Source: Neckera pumila
Lineage: Eukaryota > Streptophyta > Bryopsida > Hypnales > Neckeraceae
Reading direction: 5' to 3'
Length of the DNA: 64,000 nt
NCBI GenBank assembly: GCA_963969595.1
Contig: OZ018409.1
Coordinates: 24,875,282-24,939,281 of the forward strand
The position numbers and the translations under genes were made by a program. Of this stretch, positions 50,145 to 62,572 are shown in pieces. The notes under the pieces are model-generated. The model had not been told where the DNA came from. It saw nothing but the letters and a program-made list of their open reading frames with translations, and did not search any database. The stretch's first letter is position 1, and every line of letters begins with the position of its first letter.

Positions 50145-53100
50145 ATGGCGTGCACATCGGGGCTCGCCGTTGGAAGATTTAACCCAACTGTTAGACCATG
50201 GCCACGTCTGGGACGCCAGGTTGGGGTGGCCACGGTGCAACAAGCCTCGCCTCCAAAGTACAAACCTTTGGTGCCCACTTTGTTGTCACTTCCTCGTGGA
50301 GTGGATTCTTTGGGGGGGCTGCGACGAAGGCCAACGGCGTTGAAAGCTCAAGTCGAGGAGGACGAGTCTGCTGTCGTTGCCACTCCCCAGAGCGGTTGGT
50401 GCAGATCCTTTGCTTTTGCTCCCCAAATTTTGTTTCTCGTCTGCAAGAATTTTAGTCGCCGGGGAGGAATGCATGGTAGCGCAGATCGTGGTTGTAAGCA
50501 TTTTGCGGAGCAGATGAAGGAGCAGATGTAAGCATTTTGCTGTGCTTTAGAGGAAGGGTTGCTTGTTTCGCTGAGTGAATTGGTGGTTTTAGGTCCTGCA
50601 AGGGGAATCGACAGCAATGGAGCTGCGCCGGAGGAGATGGTGTCGGCGCCCATTGAGTCTCAAAGCTCGTGGTTGCCTGCGCTTCCGCATGTTTTGACTG
50701 CAGCGATGGCCAATTTTATGTTCGGCTACCACATTGGGTACGTGATTTCAAGTCTTGGCCTGTCGATCTTCACCATGAGTTTGGAATTGAATGGTGGAAG
50801 AAATGGGACTCAAACGTTGAGTGAGGTGGTGGTGGCAGAGTGATGAATGGGCCTTTGGAATCCATAGCGCGAGATTTGAAGTTCGAAGGCGACACGATCA
50901 TGAAAGGCTTTGTGGTCAGCATCTTCATCGTCGGAGCTTTCTTGGGGAGTGTCGGTGGAGGTGTTCTGGCTGATTCTCTGGGGCGCCGGAGAACCTTCCA
51001 ACTGTTTTCCATTCCTCTCGTTCTTGGGGCTGCTTTAAGGTGAAACAAAATCTTTAAACATGTGGGTGCAGTCCTACGGTTAGCCATTCAATCTTCTAAC
51101 ATTTCACCCTCACGTTCATCTTACAACCTTCGTATCTCCTATTGCTAGATTTCATTCACGAATTGAGTTTGTAAAGGTGCAATTAGTGTGATAAGCTACA
51201 AAACATTCCATTGATCATCAAATACATTCGTTTGTAAGAGGTGCAAGTGGAAGTGCTTAGTGAACTGATGATCATCTTCCAACCTTCAACCTCCATATCT
51301 CTTGTTGTGCACATCCAATGCTTGGTTTGATTGAAATTTTGAATTTGTAGGAGTGCAATTAGTCAAGTGGAGAAGGGTGTACTCCATGGAATTTTTCAAT
51401 CACACTCGTAAGAGGAGGTGAAGGTGAAAAGTTGGAGGTGAGACCTGTCAATTAACTCTAGTGTGTGATCAAATTTCGAATGTCAAAGTGCTCCGATCTT
51501 TAAGGATGCTTGTACTGTGTTCCTGTGCAGTGCGACTGCCCAATCTGCTAATGTCATGATTTTGGGACGATTTCTGGTTGGAATTGGTATTGGCGTCAAC
51601 ACAGGCTTGGTACCCATGTACATCTCCGAGGTACTGACTGATAACGCCTCTTGCTAATTCTTTCTCTCTTGAGAACAAATTTATTCCAAAACTCTTGCGT
51701 GGGAAATTTCACGTGCATATCATATTTGTCAATTCAGATAGCCCCTACAAAATTCAGAGGTGCGTTAGGGAGCATGTGCCAGATCGGAACGTCTGTTGGT
51801 ATAATCGCTGCTCTCCTAATTGGACTTCCTGCGGAGACAGACCCACATTGGTAAGCCAGGGTCAATCATTAGTACAGGCTTGCAACTAATTAGGTTTGAT
51901 GATTTTGGTAAATGCCAGCGACTACTACTCTTTCATCTAAGCCCCTGGGGTTCCAGCTTTTTCACTTTGACAGAGTTGAATATGTGGCAAGTGGACTATT
52001 ATTATGATAATGTGGCAAGTGCGCAAAATACTGTAGACTCTCATTTAAGAGACGGTCATAATAAAGAGGTTAAGTGTACATGGTTCAGTTTGTGTCGAAG
52101 TTTGAAAGTGGGAATTTGCAGGTGGCGAACTATGCTATGGTTAGCCGCAATACCTGGAGTAGCCCTCATAGTGGGCATGCAATTTGCAGCCGAGAGTCCA
52201 CGGTGGCTAGGCAAAGTACGTCGACTCTTCCTGAGTTCTCTTTGACAAAGCACAATTATTTGAAAAGAGAAAAACGCAGCTATTATACTCTGCTAATATT
52301 ATGCTTTTGATTTCAGATGGGGAGATGGGGCGAAGCTGAGAATTTGATTGAAAAACTCTGGGGCAAGGGAGAAGTAGAAATGGCTATGGAAGAGCTGCGA
52401 TCTGCTAATTCCAGTAAAGGCGAGGAAGACGATATAACTTGGTCTGAGCTTCTACAAGCACCATACTTCAAAGGTGGTCCTCTTTTGATTCTCTAAAGAG
52501 CACTTCTGCTACCACTTGCAAATCCTTGTTTGCTACCATTTACTTGGTTCGTCGATTTGGTGCTGCTCTGTTTGTGTTTTGATGGTATGAGAGGTTTTGT
52601 GCAGTGGCTGCAATTGGAAGCTCCCTTTTTGCTTTGCAACAGTTTGCTGGAATCAATGGAGTTCTTTACTTCTCATCGTTGACATTCAAAGATGCTGGCA
52701 TTACAAACGGTGTCGCGGCAAGTGCTGCAGTTGGCGTTGCTAACCTCGTGGGTGAGTAGCTTCTTGCTTAACCAATTCTTACAACAGATCCGTGGGGATC
52801 TGCTTTTCTTCTGCGAACGTTTGTTTATTTCTTGCAAATTATAACCCGTATGAGTGATTTTTTTCTGACAAGTATCCTAATTCTGTATTGTTTGGTCGGT
52901 AAATAACAGGGGCTGTGGTGGCTTTGTCGTTGATGGACAACCAAGGCCGACGGAAGCTTTTGATGGGCAGCTATGGAGGAATGGTAATCTGGACATTCCA
53001 TCTTCAATAGGAGTCCTAGACGCCAGTCCCATGTCGCATATTGCCTTCGTGATTTTACTCTTCGTGGCTTTACTCTTCGTGATTTTACGAGAGTGGTTTT

Positions 53101-54961
53101 GTTTACTGAAGTATTTGAAGAACATGCTTTCTGGCAGGCTATCTCTATGGCGCTACTAGTGGCAGCTTTAGGCATGCCCGACAGTCCAGACCTGGCACAC
53201 ATTCTTTCTGTTGGAGGAACGCTCTTGTACGATTTCTCCCCTCCTACCTTTCTGGAATAGCAGTCTTGTTATTGTCTTGGAGGTCTCTTTTGTCTTCAGT
53301 TGCCCAGTCTATTCGTTTTTACACGTGATGCACTCTCTTTTTGTCTTTAGGTGCCCAACCTATTATTATCGGTAATCATCAATGTTGAACTAGATTCATG
53401 GAGAGAAAGAGTGCATCACTTGTAACAAACTAGGATCTCATCGGGTCTGTTGAAATATGTAAGACAACAAAGATTTGAAGATTAAAATTCTCATATAAAA
53501 TTTGATAGAAGAACCATATGGGTTGCTCGACTGATATTCACTACGTTTTAAGGGGAGTCTTCTCTATACCCTGACACAGGCAGTGATATGACTAAGGCAC
53601 ATCAGGGGGGCGACCTGCTCCTCAACTCTCTGACGTTCGTATGATAATACGTGCCTTATGAGCCTACGAAATAATTGCTTTGCTCATTTGTTTGCGTAAT
53701 TGTTGTACTCTCATGGTAGCCAGGTTCTTTTTTGGAACTGATACGCTAGCGTTTGGAAATTTACTGCGAGCTTCAAATATTTGACCCCAGATGTTGTGAA
53801 ACGATTGATCTGCTGTCGTGTAGTGATTAACCTTTTTCTTTTGAATAATATTAGTGCAAAGATATATATGAATGCCTAGCCCAGTTAGTAATGACTGTTC
53901 ATTCCTTGCTGTGCAGGTATGTCTTCACCTTCGCGTTAGGAGCAGGACCAGTGACGGCATTGATTATTCCAGAATTATGCACAACCAGATTGCGGTCCAA
54001 GACGCTGGCTGTTAGCCTTTGTACACATTGGGTACGGTCCAAACCATCCTTGCATTTCTCTCTCCTTTCATGTACGTAAGACTGACCGCACCCGAGACCG
54101 AGAACGAGACAATGAACTCCTGTAACTTCACTGTATAGTAGCATCAGCAGCATAAGATCTGATAGTAACCCAGACGTCTTTAACGTCACAGACGAGCACC
54201 CCACCCAAAATGAATGGGATAATGTGGATGTCTCTAATATTTGTGACAACAGTGCGTTGCACGTGAAAATCATGTGAAAGTCATATTAACCCCTAAGCGT
54301 CTAACTCAAATAGAAAGGTTATTTTTTTAAACGTCTCCAATAATAGGAACTCCTTTAATATATCTATGCCATTGATTCATGTGTAGAGTTTTTTCTTCTT
54401 TACCTTGATTTATTGCGCAATCTTGCTTGAAGCTTCCACAATGAATATCAATTGGATGAATTTGAGTTTTTGAAACATTCATCATCCACCTGATGGACGG
54501 TTCAGCATTTGGGGTTCAAAGGACTTGGGGTTGCGGAGTTAGGAATGTGGTCTAGATCCCTTTTTTCACACTTGTTGAACTCCTTATTATCACAGTTGTA
54601 TACCAATTCTTGTGGCATAAAAGAGCTTGATAGTGAGAGTATGGTGAGTTTTGAACTAGGTATGTCGGTTCCATCAGGTTTGGTGAGAACAGAAAATGTG
54701 ATTGTTAGAGAAGGAGTATTAAAGAGGTTTGTGTGTTATCTCATTTAAGCTGACGATTGTGGTTGTTGGCAGGTTTGCAATTTTGGAATTGGACTCTTTT
54801 TCCTCGACCTGGTTCAACGACTTGGACTTCAGGCGGTGTACACAAGCTTTGGAGTCGTTTCGTTACTCGCCATAGCATTTGCAAACAGTTACGTCATTGA
54901 AACCAAAGGGCGGTCACTGGAAGAAATTGAGATGCTTATGAATGGAAACACTTCCAAATGA
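50145..54961 (+). CDS. Plastidic glucose transporter-like MFS sugar carrier
   Basis: Predicted exons: 50145-50493, 50593-50737, 50839-51039, 51531-51630, 51738-51850, 52122-52215, 52317-52473, 52605-52751, 52910-52983, 53138-53226, 53917-54031, 54773-54961; 590 residues. The ~125-residue N-terminus (MACTSGLAVG..., Arg/Ser-rich) looks like a plastid transit region. Sugar-porter signatures follow: FGYHIGVMNGPLESIARDL (helix 1), DSLGRRRTFQL (loop 2-3), GRFLVGIGIGVNTGLVPMYI, AAESPRWLGK (PESPRWL), LQQFAGINGVLYFSS (helix 7), DNQGRRKLL (loop 8-9), GAGPVTALIIPEL (helix 10) and ETKGRSLEEIE at the end. These resemble plant pGlcT and particularly the pGlcT2/3 branch, which move glucose across the inner envelope. 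The exon 1 donor at 50494 is one of two in-phase choices (the other is 50476), so ~6 residues there are uncertain. Confidence 0.9.
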
Positions 54962-55384
54962 GGAGATCCATACAGAGAACCGTGAATTGGTAGACTTAAG
55001 TAATCAAATTAGATGGTTTTGTACTTTTATATCCCATTACTGGAGTTTGATGAGCGACTATAGCGAGTTTTCCTCCCTGTACTAGTATTAGACTAGCCAT
55101 AGTTTTTGAGGAGAATAGCATGAATGGATCGTCTCTCTAAAGAAGCCTTTCGTAGTAGTGTAGAATATGCAAATACATCATCCCTGTATCGAGTGTACAG
55201 TACAGTGTAGGGTTTCTGAATTCTTGAAGCCCGTGACTATTCTTCAAACACCACGTCAACATGAATGATGGTGCAAAACAAGGTGATGAAGTCACGAGGG
55301 GGGTCTTAAAATGTGGCATACGTTCTACATCTGTTTACAAGCATTCAGTTTGCCTGACCTGAATTCAGGCATGGCGCTTTCATT

Positions 55385-55872
55385 AAGGTAGGAGGCTCTG
55401 AAAGCGAGCATCTAAGGGCTGGTCCACCTTTTTCATGTGGTTTCTTGGATGGAATTATTTTTAGCTCATTTTTCAGACAAAGAGAAATAGATTCTGATTG
55501 TAACACAAATTGTTTCGTGTTTTTTGAAGCATTTTCGAATTATTTATGAATTTTCAAATAAGAAGAGTTACAGGTCCCTATTTTATGACCCTAGGTCTTC
55601 CATAAACCGTTTGCATGCAACTTCTAGAGAGAAATGGGAAAAATAAAGAGAATGCTTGGCTCTTGTAGTAAATAATATTTTCTTTATTGATCCATTCAAT
55701 GACTATAGAATATCCGCAAAGAGAATGATTGGCTCTTGCAATAAATAATATTTTCTTTATCGATCCATTCAATGACTATAGAATGTCCATTTAACGACCA
55801 CCTCATGTCCATTTCAGGCAAGCCTATATGGGCAGTTCTAAATGCCCGCTTGCTTTCAGAGCCTCCTACCTT
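55385..55872. mobile_element. MITE, AAGGTAGGAGG family, with 3-bp duplication
   Basis: AAGGTAGGAGGCTCTGAAAG at the left is mirrored at the right by CTTTCAGAGCCTCCTACCTT, with ATT on both sides (55382-55384, 55873-55875). Inside, a 73-bp tandem repeat (units at 55645 and 55718, each with TTGGCTCTTG and CCATTCAATGACTATAGAAT) enlarges it. It is related to 49200-49514. Confidence 0.85.
55645..55790. repeat. 73-bp tandem duplication inside a MITE
   Basis: Two copies begin AAAGAGAATG at 55645 and 55718 and differ at about five positions. Confidence 0.9.
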
Positions 55873-55875
55873 ATT

Positions 55876-56727
55876 GTGCAACTCATAACACAAAATTGGC
55901 AGAATGAAAACTGCATGGAATTTGAAACCATTTGTCAAATTTTCTAGTTTTTAGGATGGAGAAGGCTGTGACGATCTTTGTGACGATTTTTGAGTCTCTT
56001 TCCCTAGGTCGGCAGTAGCAATCTCCAAATGTATTGTATTGTACAATACTGTATCCTCCAAGAAGTCGTGTAACCCCATATTTGGTTCTCAGCCAAGTAG
56101 TTTGATTACAAAACATATTTGTGGCAGGTAAATTTAAATATTTGATTGAGATTTGTTGCCTTGGACGAGGTGAGTCATGTACCTAGTTGGGACTCATTCC
56201 ATTTTTTTAAATATCTCTTTGTGAGAGGTGGTTGATTTTGGAAAAACGAAGCTGAGTTTAAAGGTACAATGCTACACTTGCAAATTTCATTATAGGAAAT
56301 CACATGTAGTGGATTTCAACCAGCTTTAGAATTGAAAGGATCAACATTACTACAAGCATGCTTCTAATGATTGTTGCTTGTAGACATAACCCAGAAGTTT
56401 TGTGAGAAAAAATGATGTTTGTTTTAAATATTGTATATGTGATGTTGCTAGGATTCTATAAGTAAACTTTGTGAAATTCTAAATAGTATTAGTTAACATA
56501 ATGTAGAATTCATATTGCAAATGTTAACATAATGTAGAATTCATTGAATGGCCACCAAATTTATTTGACCCTCAATTCTATAGCAAAAATATGGAAACAA
56601 GTCCACAGTTGAATACAAAAAAACATGTAGATTCCAAACAGAGAACAAATGTGGACATTAGTGAATTTAGCATGGTAAGGTATATATCAAGAAAGTATCC
56701 AAAAGTTAATTTCTACAATCCCAAACC
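55876..56727. other. Gene-free DNA
   Basis: No coding or RNA gene was recognised. A short direct repeat (TTAACATAATGTAGAATTCA) occurs twice at about 56495-56545. Confidence 0.45.
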
Positions 56728-56947
56728 AAATGGAATTCAATAACTTCCGCACCATAAGTCCAAACGCCACGAAACCAAGCCCGTGTACCCCTCCTCGCCA
56801 AGCCCTTTCCAATGGTACCAAGCATGTGGCCGTGGGATGCACGGTCCGGGAGATCTCAACGTAACAAACAAAACAAACAAACAAACAAACAAACAAACAG
56901 CCAAATTTAAGTATAGATTTTGAATGTTTCGTAAATATTTATACATA

Positions 56948-58949
56948 TTAACCTCTAAAGTCCCAAAGTCCCCTCATGGGACTCTTGAGATTTGGTGTGA
57001 GCTGGTGTGACCTCATTTTTTAACATGATTTTCTGAAAAAAATTTGGAATAGAGAAAATTACATTAGCTTTCTAGGAATGTAATTTTTATTTCAATAACT
57101 GCTTGAGAGCAAAAGTTATGGCACCCTAAGTCCAAAAAGTAGTTGAAGAGGCAATACAAAAAATTATCACAAGAAATTGAATAATTTTAACTTTTAATTT
57201 TTTTTACAAAGATTATATTTTTGTCTATATGTGAAGCTTTGATTTGTTCTCTTTGGACAAGTGCAGAGAGAAAATTATGGACAATCTTGTTTTTCAAACA
57301 GTCAAAGCATTGTCTTGAAAAAATAACTCATAGAAATTCTTTTTGAATGCAATTTCACAATTTTTCAAAACAAAATGTTGGATGGAGTCAAATTTGCTTG
57401 CAATAACAATCTCATTGTTGGGATTATTCTATTCCAATCACATCTTAGAGCTATTAACAATTTTGTTTTTTGTTCAATCTCATACTTATTTCTACTTAAC
57501 AAATTTCTGAAGAATGAGTATCAAGTTTTTTCGGTTTTTTATTTAAATTCTCCCCCAACTCTCAATTCAGTTCTTTAATATAAAAATGTAGAAAATCAAA
57601 GTTAATAGTGCAAAATTTTTACCAAATAAATGGTTATTTGAATCAAGGTAGCTCCTTGCTGAATAGTTTATTCTCCCTGGTTGGGATAGGTAAAAATATC
57701 TTCCCTTAGAACCGTACATGAGAGTTTCCTACCTCATATAGAAAAAAAAGAATTAAAAAAATTTGGCTACCCGCCCTTTTTGTGTTGTCATGATTTAGTT
57801 GGAAATAAATGAACCCCTCAAGGCCTAACAACTTTTTGATAATCGAGTTTTTTAATTAATTGTCCCACTTTTTGCATGCAAATGTGCTTGGAATTTTTAA
57901 TTTTAACTGTATAAAAGTAAAGACTAGTTTGTCAAATATGCATGAACTGAATTGTGGAAAAGATTGACCGTTGGACTTTTGGATTATATAAATTTTAGAT
58001 GACCAACTTTACAAGCAAAAAACGCGATTTTGGAGGAAGAAAATTATAAAAAGGTGAATAATGCTTTTTAACCACCCAAAAAATACTCTATTGAAATCTC
58101 AAATAAATGTAGTATTTTTTTTATTTTAAAAAATGAGAATAAAAATCTCTCAATTTTATATACATTTTCAAACAGAAGAAATCGAAAGCCAAAACTAACA
58201 AAATGGGATCCTACCAAAAATTTAAAAATTTATGTGTACGTCAATTTTGAAGTTTAACAATTAGTAGTTTTAGCATATTGTTTGGAACATCTTCAAAAAA
58301 AATTGGAATCATTCTAATTACTTTGTGTTCTAGATCACACTAGATTGAACCTTATATTTTTAAATTGCTGAAAATACAACTTTAAAAAAATTCCCTCCAG
58401 ACTCAATTTGTTTGTACAAACCAAAGACTAGAAATTTTCCTTCCATGATAAAAAAAAATATATATATATGCTCCCTTTTTCTACAAGACTACATTTCCTA
58501 AATAATTTCAAAATACTTCTCACATTGAAATTTTGAAAAATGAAAAATATAACAAGTATATCAGCTTGTTTTTCTACAAAATCCTACTTTACAAAATATT
58601 GAGATTTGTTTCACCCTATCAAGAATTTGCCATTGAAAATTTGAATAGGACACATTGTGTCTTTTTAGTCTTGAGGGATTAAGAAGACTCAAAGCCAAAA
58701 AATCTGGTTAAGCAAGGTGCCAAAAAACATATTTTCTTCACTTTAAATGCAAATATCTTGCAATCTACATAGCCAATGTTTCTAAAATGTCTTCCTAGCA
58801 CATTTTTATGATAGTCTAGTGCAAGATCCTATGGTTAGATATGGAAGAAAAAACTCCAATTTTTAAACTTTTTTGCTCTTTGCAACAGAAATGACCATTT
58901 TGAGTGTTTTTGGATGAAGGAAAGACCTTGGGAATCTACTAAGAGTTAA
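56948..58949. mobile_element. TTAA-ended element interrupted by a second copy
   Basis: Left tip is TTAACCTCTAAAGTCCC; right tip ends CTACTAAGAGTTAA. The right part shares GCAAATATCTTGCAATCTAC and AAGATCCTATGGTTAGATAT with 26138-27073 and 35013-35944. Subtracting the inner element (873 bp) leaves about 1.1 kb, near the family size. Confidence 0.65.
57810..58682. mobile_element. Nested TTAA-ended element
   Basis: Left tip TGAACCCCTCAAGGCC (TTAA altered to TGAA) faces right tip GTCTTGAGGGATTAA. The 873-bp segment lies within 56948-58949. The inverted match covers CCCCTCAAG only, so the border is tentative. Confidence 0.5.
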
Positions 58950-59597
58950 GAGCTTCATCCCTCCGTCCATCACCCAAAATCCATTTTGTTTCAATTGTGT
59001 TTTTCAAAGAGACAGTGACCATCCATCCATACCTTAAGATAGCTCGTTTGTTTGTTTTATTACGTTGAGATCTCCCGGATCATGTGTCCCCCAGTTGCGT
59101 GCTTGGCACCGTTGGAAAGCCCTTGGTGAGGAGGGTTGCATGTCTTTGTTTTTGTGGCGTTTGGACCTGGGATGTGAAAGTTATTGAATTTCAAAGTTTT
59201 GGTTGACTTAAAAAAATTAAAAAATTACTTTTACTTTTGTTTTGATTGTGGCAACGGCACAGGGCACACTACTACTACAGTAGTTGTATTAAACAAAGAT
59301 TCGTTTTTTGCACTCCCCCAAATGAATGAAATATAGAGACCCTGCCTGATTGGTGCTCCCCAAACCAGCCTCTCTTTCCAGGTAGAAAGTTAGTGTTGCA
59401 TCATGGCTTCCTGAACCCTGGGTGGTCCTCTCCTTCCTGCTTGGAAGTTGGAAGCCCCCACCCCCAGTTGTTTTTCTGTCGTTGTGGGTTGTTGCATTCA
59501 AGGCCGGCAGGACAATTGTACTGCAACTGCTTACACCCCAGATCCAGGCCTCCAGCTTCGAAACTGGCACACAACTGGACAGTAGTAGTACATCCAG

Positions 59598-60062
59598 ATT
59601 GATCCAGTTTCCAAACTCGCAGTTCTGACTGCCGGGACTTCACCATCATATCACACACTGGAACTGCCGATCAATGACACAACTGAAGGTCGGAAAGACT
59701 TCAATCCAAAGGATCCAATCCGAAAGTTCTCAGCATCCTATCGCACAAGTGATTTCACATCAAGGCTGATGAAGAGTGTTTGGAAGTAGGTGAACAGGCA
59801 GTTCCTGTGCTATATCGCTTTAATTTCTGTTGTCACGTACTCACGGATGGAAGGTAAACAAGCCTCTAACTACCAACACTACCAAGCAGATTTGCTTTCT
59901 AGCGACCTGCCTTGGAGAAGCTCTTTGTCAACTCACTTATTCTTCAAAGATTCAGAAGGTGGAGACAAGCCATTTGCAAGTAAAATCAAGACATTCCGAC
60001 AAGAAATGAGTTTTCGTGATTTGTCAAAGTTTGTTGGGATGAAGGTGGTGAAGCGTGGGTAG
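59598..60062 (+). pseudogene. Unidentified coding-like remnant with one stop
   Basis: One plus-strand frame reads VSKLAVLTAGTSPSYHTLEL, then DPIRKFSASYRTSDFTSRLM. It meets a TAG near 59787 and continues in the same frame to 60062 with SSDLPWRSSLSTHLFFKDSE and SFRDLSKFVGMKVVKRG. The composition is protein-like and GC-richer than the flanks. A GTAGGT donor-like site overlaps the stop, so it could instead be an exon border. I do not recognise the family and cannot say whether it is a gene fragment or part of a transposon. Confidence 0.35.
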
Positions 60063-62303
60063 ACTTATGCTAAATACCACCCCCAAGTGCATTGTCATGA
60101 TGTTGAAAGGTTGCTAAGATTGTGGTAATGGATGGGCAATTTAGAGCACATAGTATTATTTGTATGACTTAATATTTGCTAGGTGGTGTTGAAGCAACTC
60201 GTGGAAGATTTCAACACGTCTTGGCATTTGTTTTTTGAAATGCAATGAATATTGAAATATTCATAATAGGTGTTTTCAATATCAATCCTATGACTAAGGT
60301 TAGGTTCAAGCATTTGTTTAGTTAGCTCTACCTAAATATGAACACCTAGGGTGTATGAATGGGGGTGGAAGGCATAGAGAATTTGAATGTAGATAGTGAT
60401 GAGAAGAAATTATTGAACACATTTCATTTTGTAAATTCACTATTTAGGTATTCACTACGTAGGTTCTCAGCTTGAGTGTATGTAACAATTTTGTGGTATT
60501 TCAAAGCTTACATGTTTTTTTTCCAAAAAATTTATATGAGGCTATTGATTGTCATATCCAAACTTTGATCCTAAACCTATTGTTAGTGGTTGTTTGATGT
60601 GTAGCTCTTTGTAATGTTCTAAGTAAATTTGACTTTGAAAAATCATTGAAAAGTTTGTTGGACAAGATACATATACAATATGTTGTTTTTGAGTTGCAAG
60701 TGCATGCAAAACTTAATCAATTCATATTTGCTTTTGAAATTCTCCCTACACCTATTATTCATTGCATCTTAGCATCTCAAATAATCTCAATTATTCACAT
60801 TTAACATACACTTCATGAAAACATTATGATCTTTTACATGTACTTTGTAATGATCATAGAATTTTCATAATATGCTCAAATATATATACCATTATATAAT
60901 TAAATTATTCAAATATTCATAAACAAACAATAAAGTGTGTAATTCAAACAAGACATCAAGAATTTGGCTACTTCATGTTAGATTATCATGGCTCAAAAGG
61001 ATTTAAGGCTCTAAGATAAGAAGCCCATTGTGGACCAATTGGTCATTGTGCATAGTTGTACTTTCCAAATTCACAAATACTTCTTAGCAAATTAGGAATT
61101 ATTTCACATGTATTTTGGTCAAATTGTTTTGAAGAAAAAAACTGCATTATAGGTTGTCAAAGCAAAATTGTATACCTTCCTATTGCAGATCTTTAGGGGG
61201 AACTATTCTTGTCCCTTCACTTTGGATACTAAAGTGACTTTCTTAATTCCCTACTATACATGAAGTCAAAGATAATTCAAAAGTGTCCCTTCACATTGTA
61301 GAATAATGCAAGGATCTTTTGCCATATGTAGACACTGCATGGGGGTGTTCATTGAGTTCATAAAATGCTGACTTTTCAACCAAATTCCAACTCTTTGATC
61401 CCAAACATTTCTACTACATTGGGAGAACAAACTTGGATCCAGGACGAAGGGATCTGAATTGGGCTCTGGTCCATAATAGGAGCTGAATTGATGTCTACCT
61501 TAGCACTTCCACTCAAATTGTGCCATATGTAAAGTTACAGTTTAAGGTTAGAAACATCCCAACATGATAGAATTGGAGGGAGGGCAGACACAGTAACAGA
61601 TCTACCTTACGAGATCTGCTTCCTCAAAAGGATGGATATCTAACGCACTAAAGATTGTGAAGAACCGTACCACTTGTCAGATAAAGCACAAAAGAATACA
61701 GCGACCGAGGGAACTTCTACTATACAATGAAAGTGCAACCGAAACCAAGTCTAACGGATTACATACAAGGCTACCGATATCCTGAAGACCAATGAATACT
61801 GGTGCGATACTGCTCCAGGAGGGTCACCACAATGTCGGACCAACAGTAACCAAAGGGGGAGTTGAAAGTACCGTGACACAGCTGGTACTTGGAATGCAAC
61901 AATCCAAAAGAGAATCGTCGCAAACACAGAAACCAGAGTGATTTTGCACACACGAATACAGGAAAACAAACGCAATGGAAAGGAAAAACATGTCTCCGCT
62001 GTTGAGTATTAAAAAAGGATGGTCCCCAAAAAATAGTTTATCACTGCGACCCAACTTCAGCTCGAAAATGCTTAAAAATCATCTCAGTGTTCTTCTGTTA
62101 ATTACAGTGTACCGGGTCGTACCTAAGTTTCCACTACCTACCCTAACTTGTCCAGATAATCTGTCAATCTACCTTCCGCCATCAATCAACAACCCCGTCT
62201 ATATCTGCAACACAATCAACCTAAAATGGCTCCCCTTGGTGTACGTCCAGAATACCGAAAACTCGACCTGGGGCAACTCCACGAAAACAACGCCCCCAAA
62301 AAA
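60063..62303. other. Gene-free AT-rich DNA, then GRAS 3' flank
   Basis: No gene was recognised up to about 61550. The more balanced sequence after that probably includes the 3' UTR of the minus-strand GRAS gene. Confidence 0.4.
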
Positions 62304-62428
62304 TCACGAATGTGAAGACATGCACCAAGAGATACATAAAAAGGCTCCAGCTTGCAAGCATTACCTCACGAATGTGAAGACTTGGACCAAGAGATCCATG
62401 AAAAGGCTCCAGCTTTCAAGCATTACCT
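62304..62428. repeat. 62-bp tandem duplication in the GRAS 3' region
   Basis: TCACGAATGTGAAGAC begins copies at 62304 and 62366. Each contains AAAAGGCTCCAGCTT and CAAGCATTACCTCA, with a handful of differences. Confidence 0.85.
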
Positions 62429-62572
62429 CATGAGTTCATCAGTTGATGTGTGATGAGTTGTTTCCGCATATGCCCGAAGCATGCCTGAATGAGCACAGGC
62501 CAAGAAGACCGTTAATCTGCGTCATTCATGGTCTTCCTGACTTCTGCATGAATTCCTGAATCTGCACGAAGC

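Larger units (their letters stand above)
56728..59191. repeat. Composite locus bounded by ~145-bp inverted repeats
   Basis: Left arm 56728-56874 (TGGCGTTTGGACT-type blocks read inverted, ending GGGAGATCTCAACGTAACAA) matches the right arm 59050-59191 in opposite orientation, at perhaps 75-80% identity by eye. Between the arms lies a TTAA-ended element (56948-58949), itself carrying a second one (57810-58682). An (AAAC)n run follows the left arm at 56864-56899. The class of the outer repeat is unknown. Confidence 0.65.

Noticed and set aside
61975..62433. 152-codon plus-strand open frame
   Set aside because: It is antisense to the GRAS 3' region and partly made of a 62-bp duplication; composition is not protein-like.
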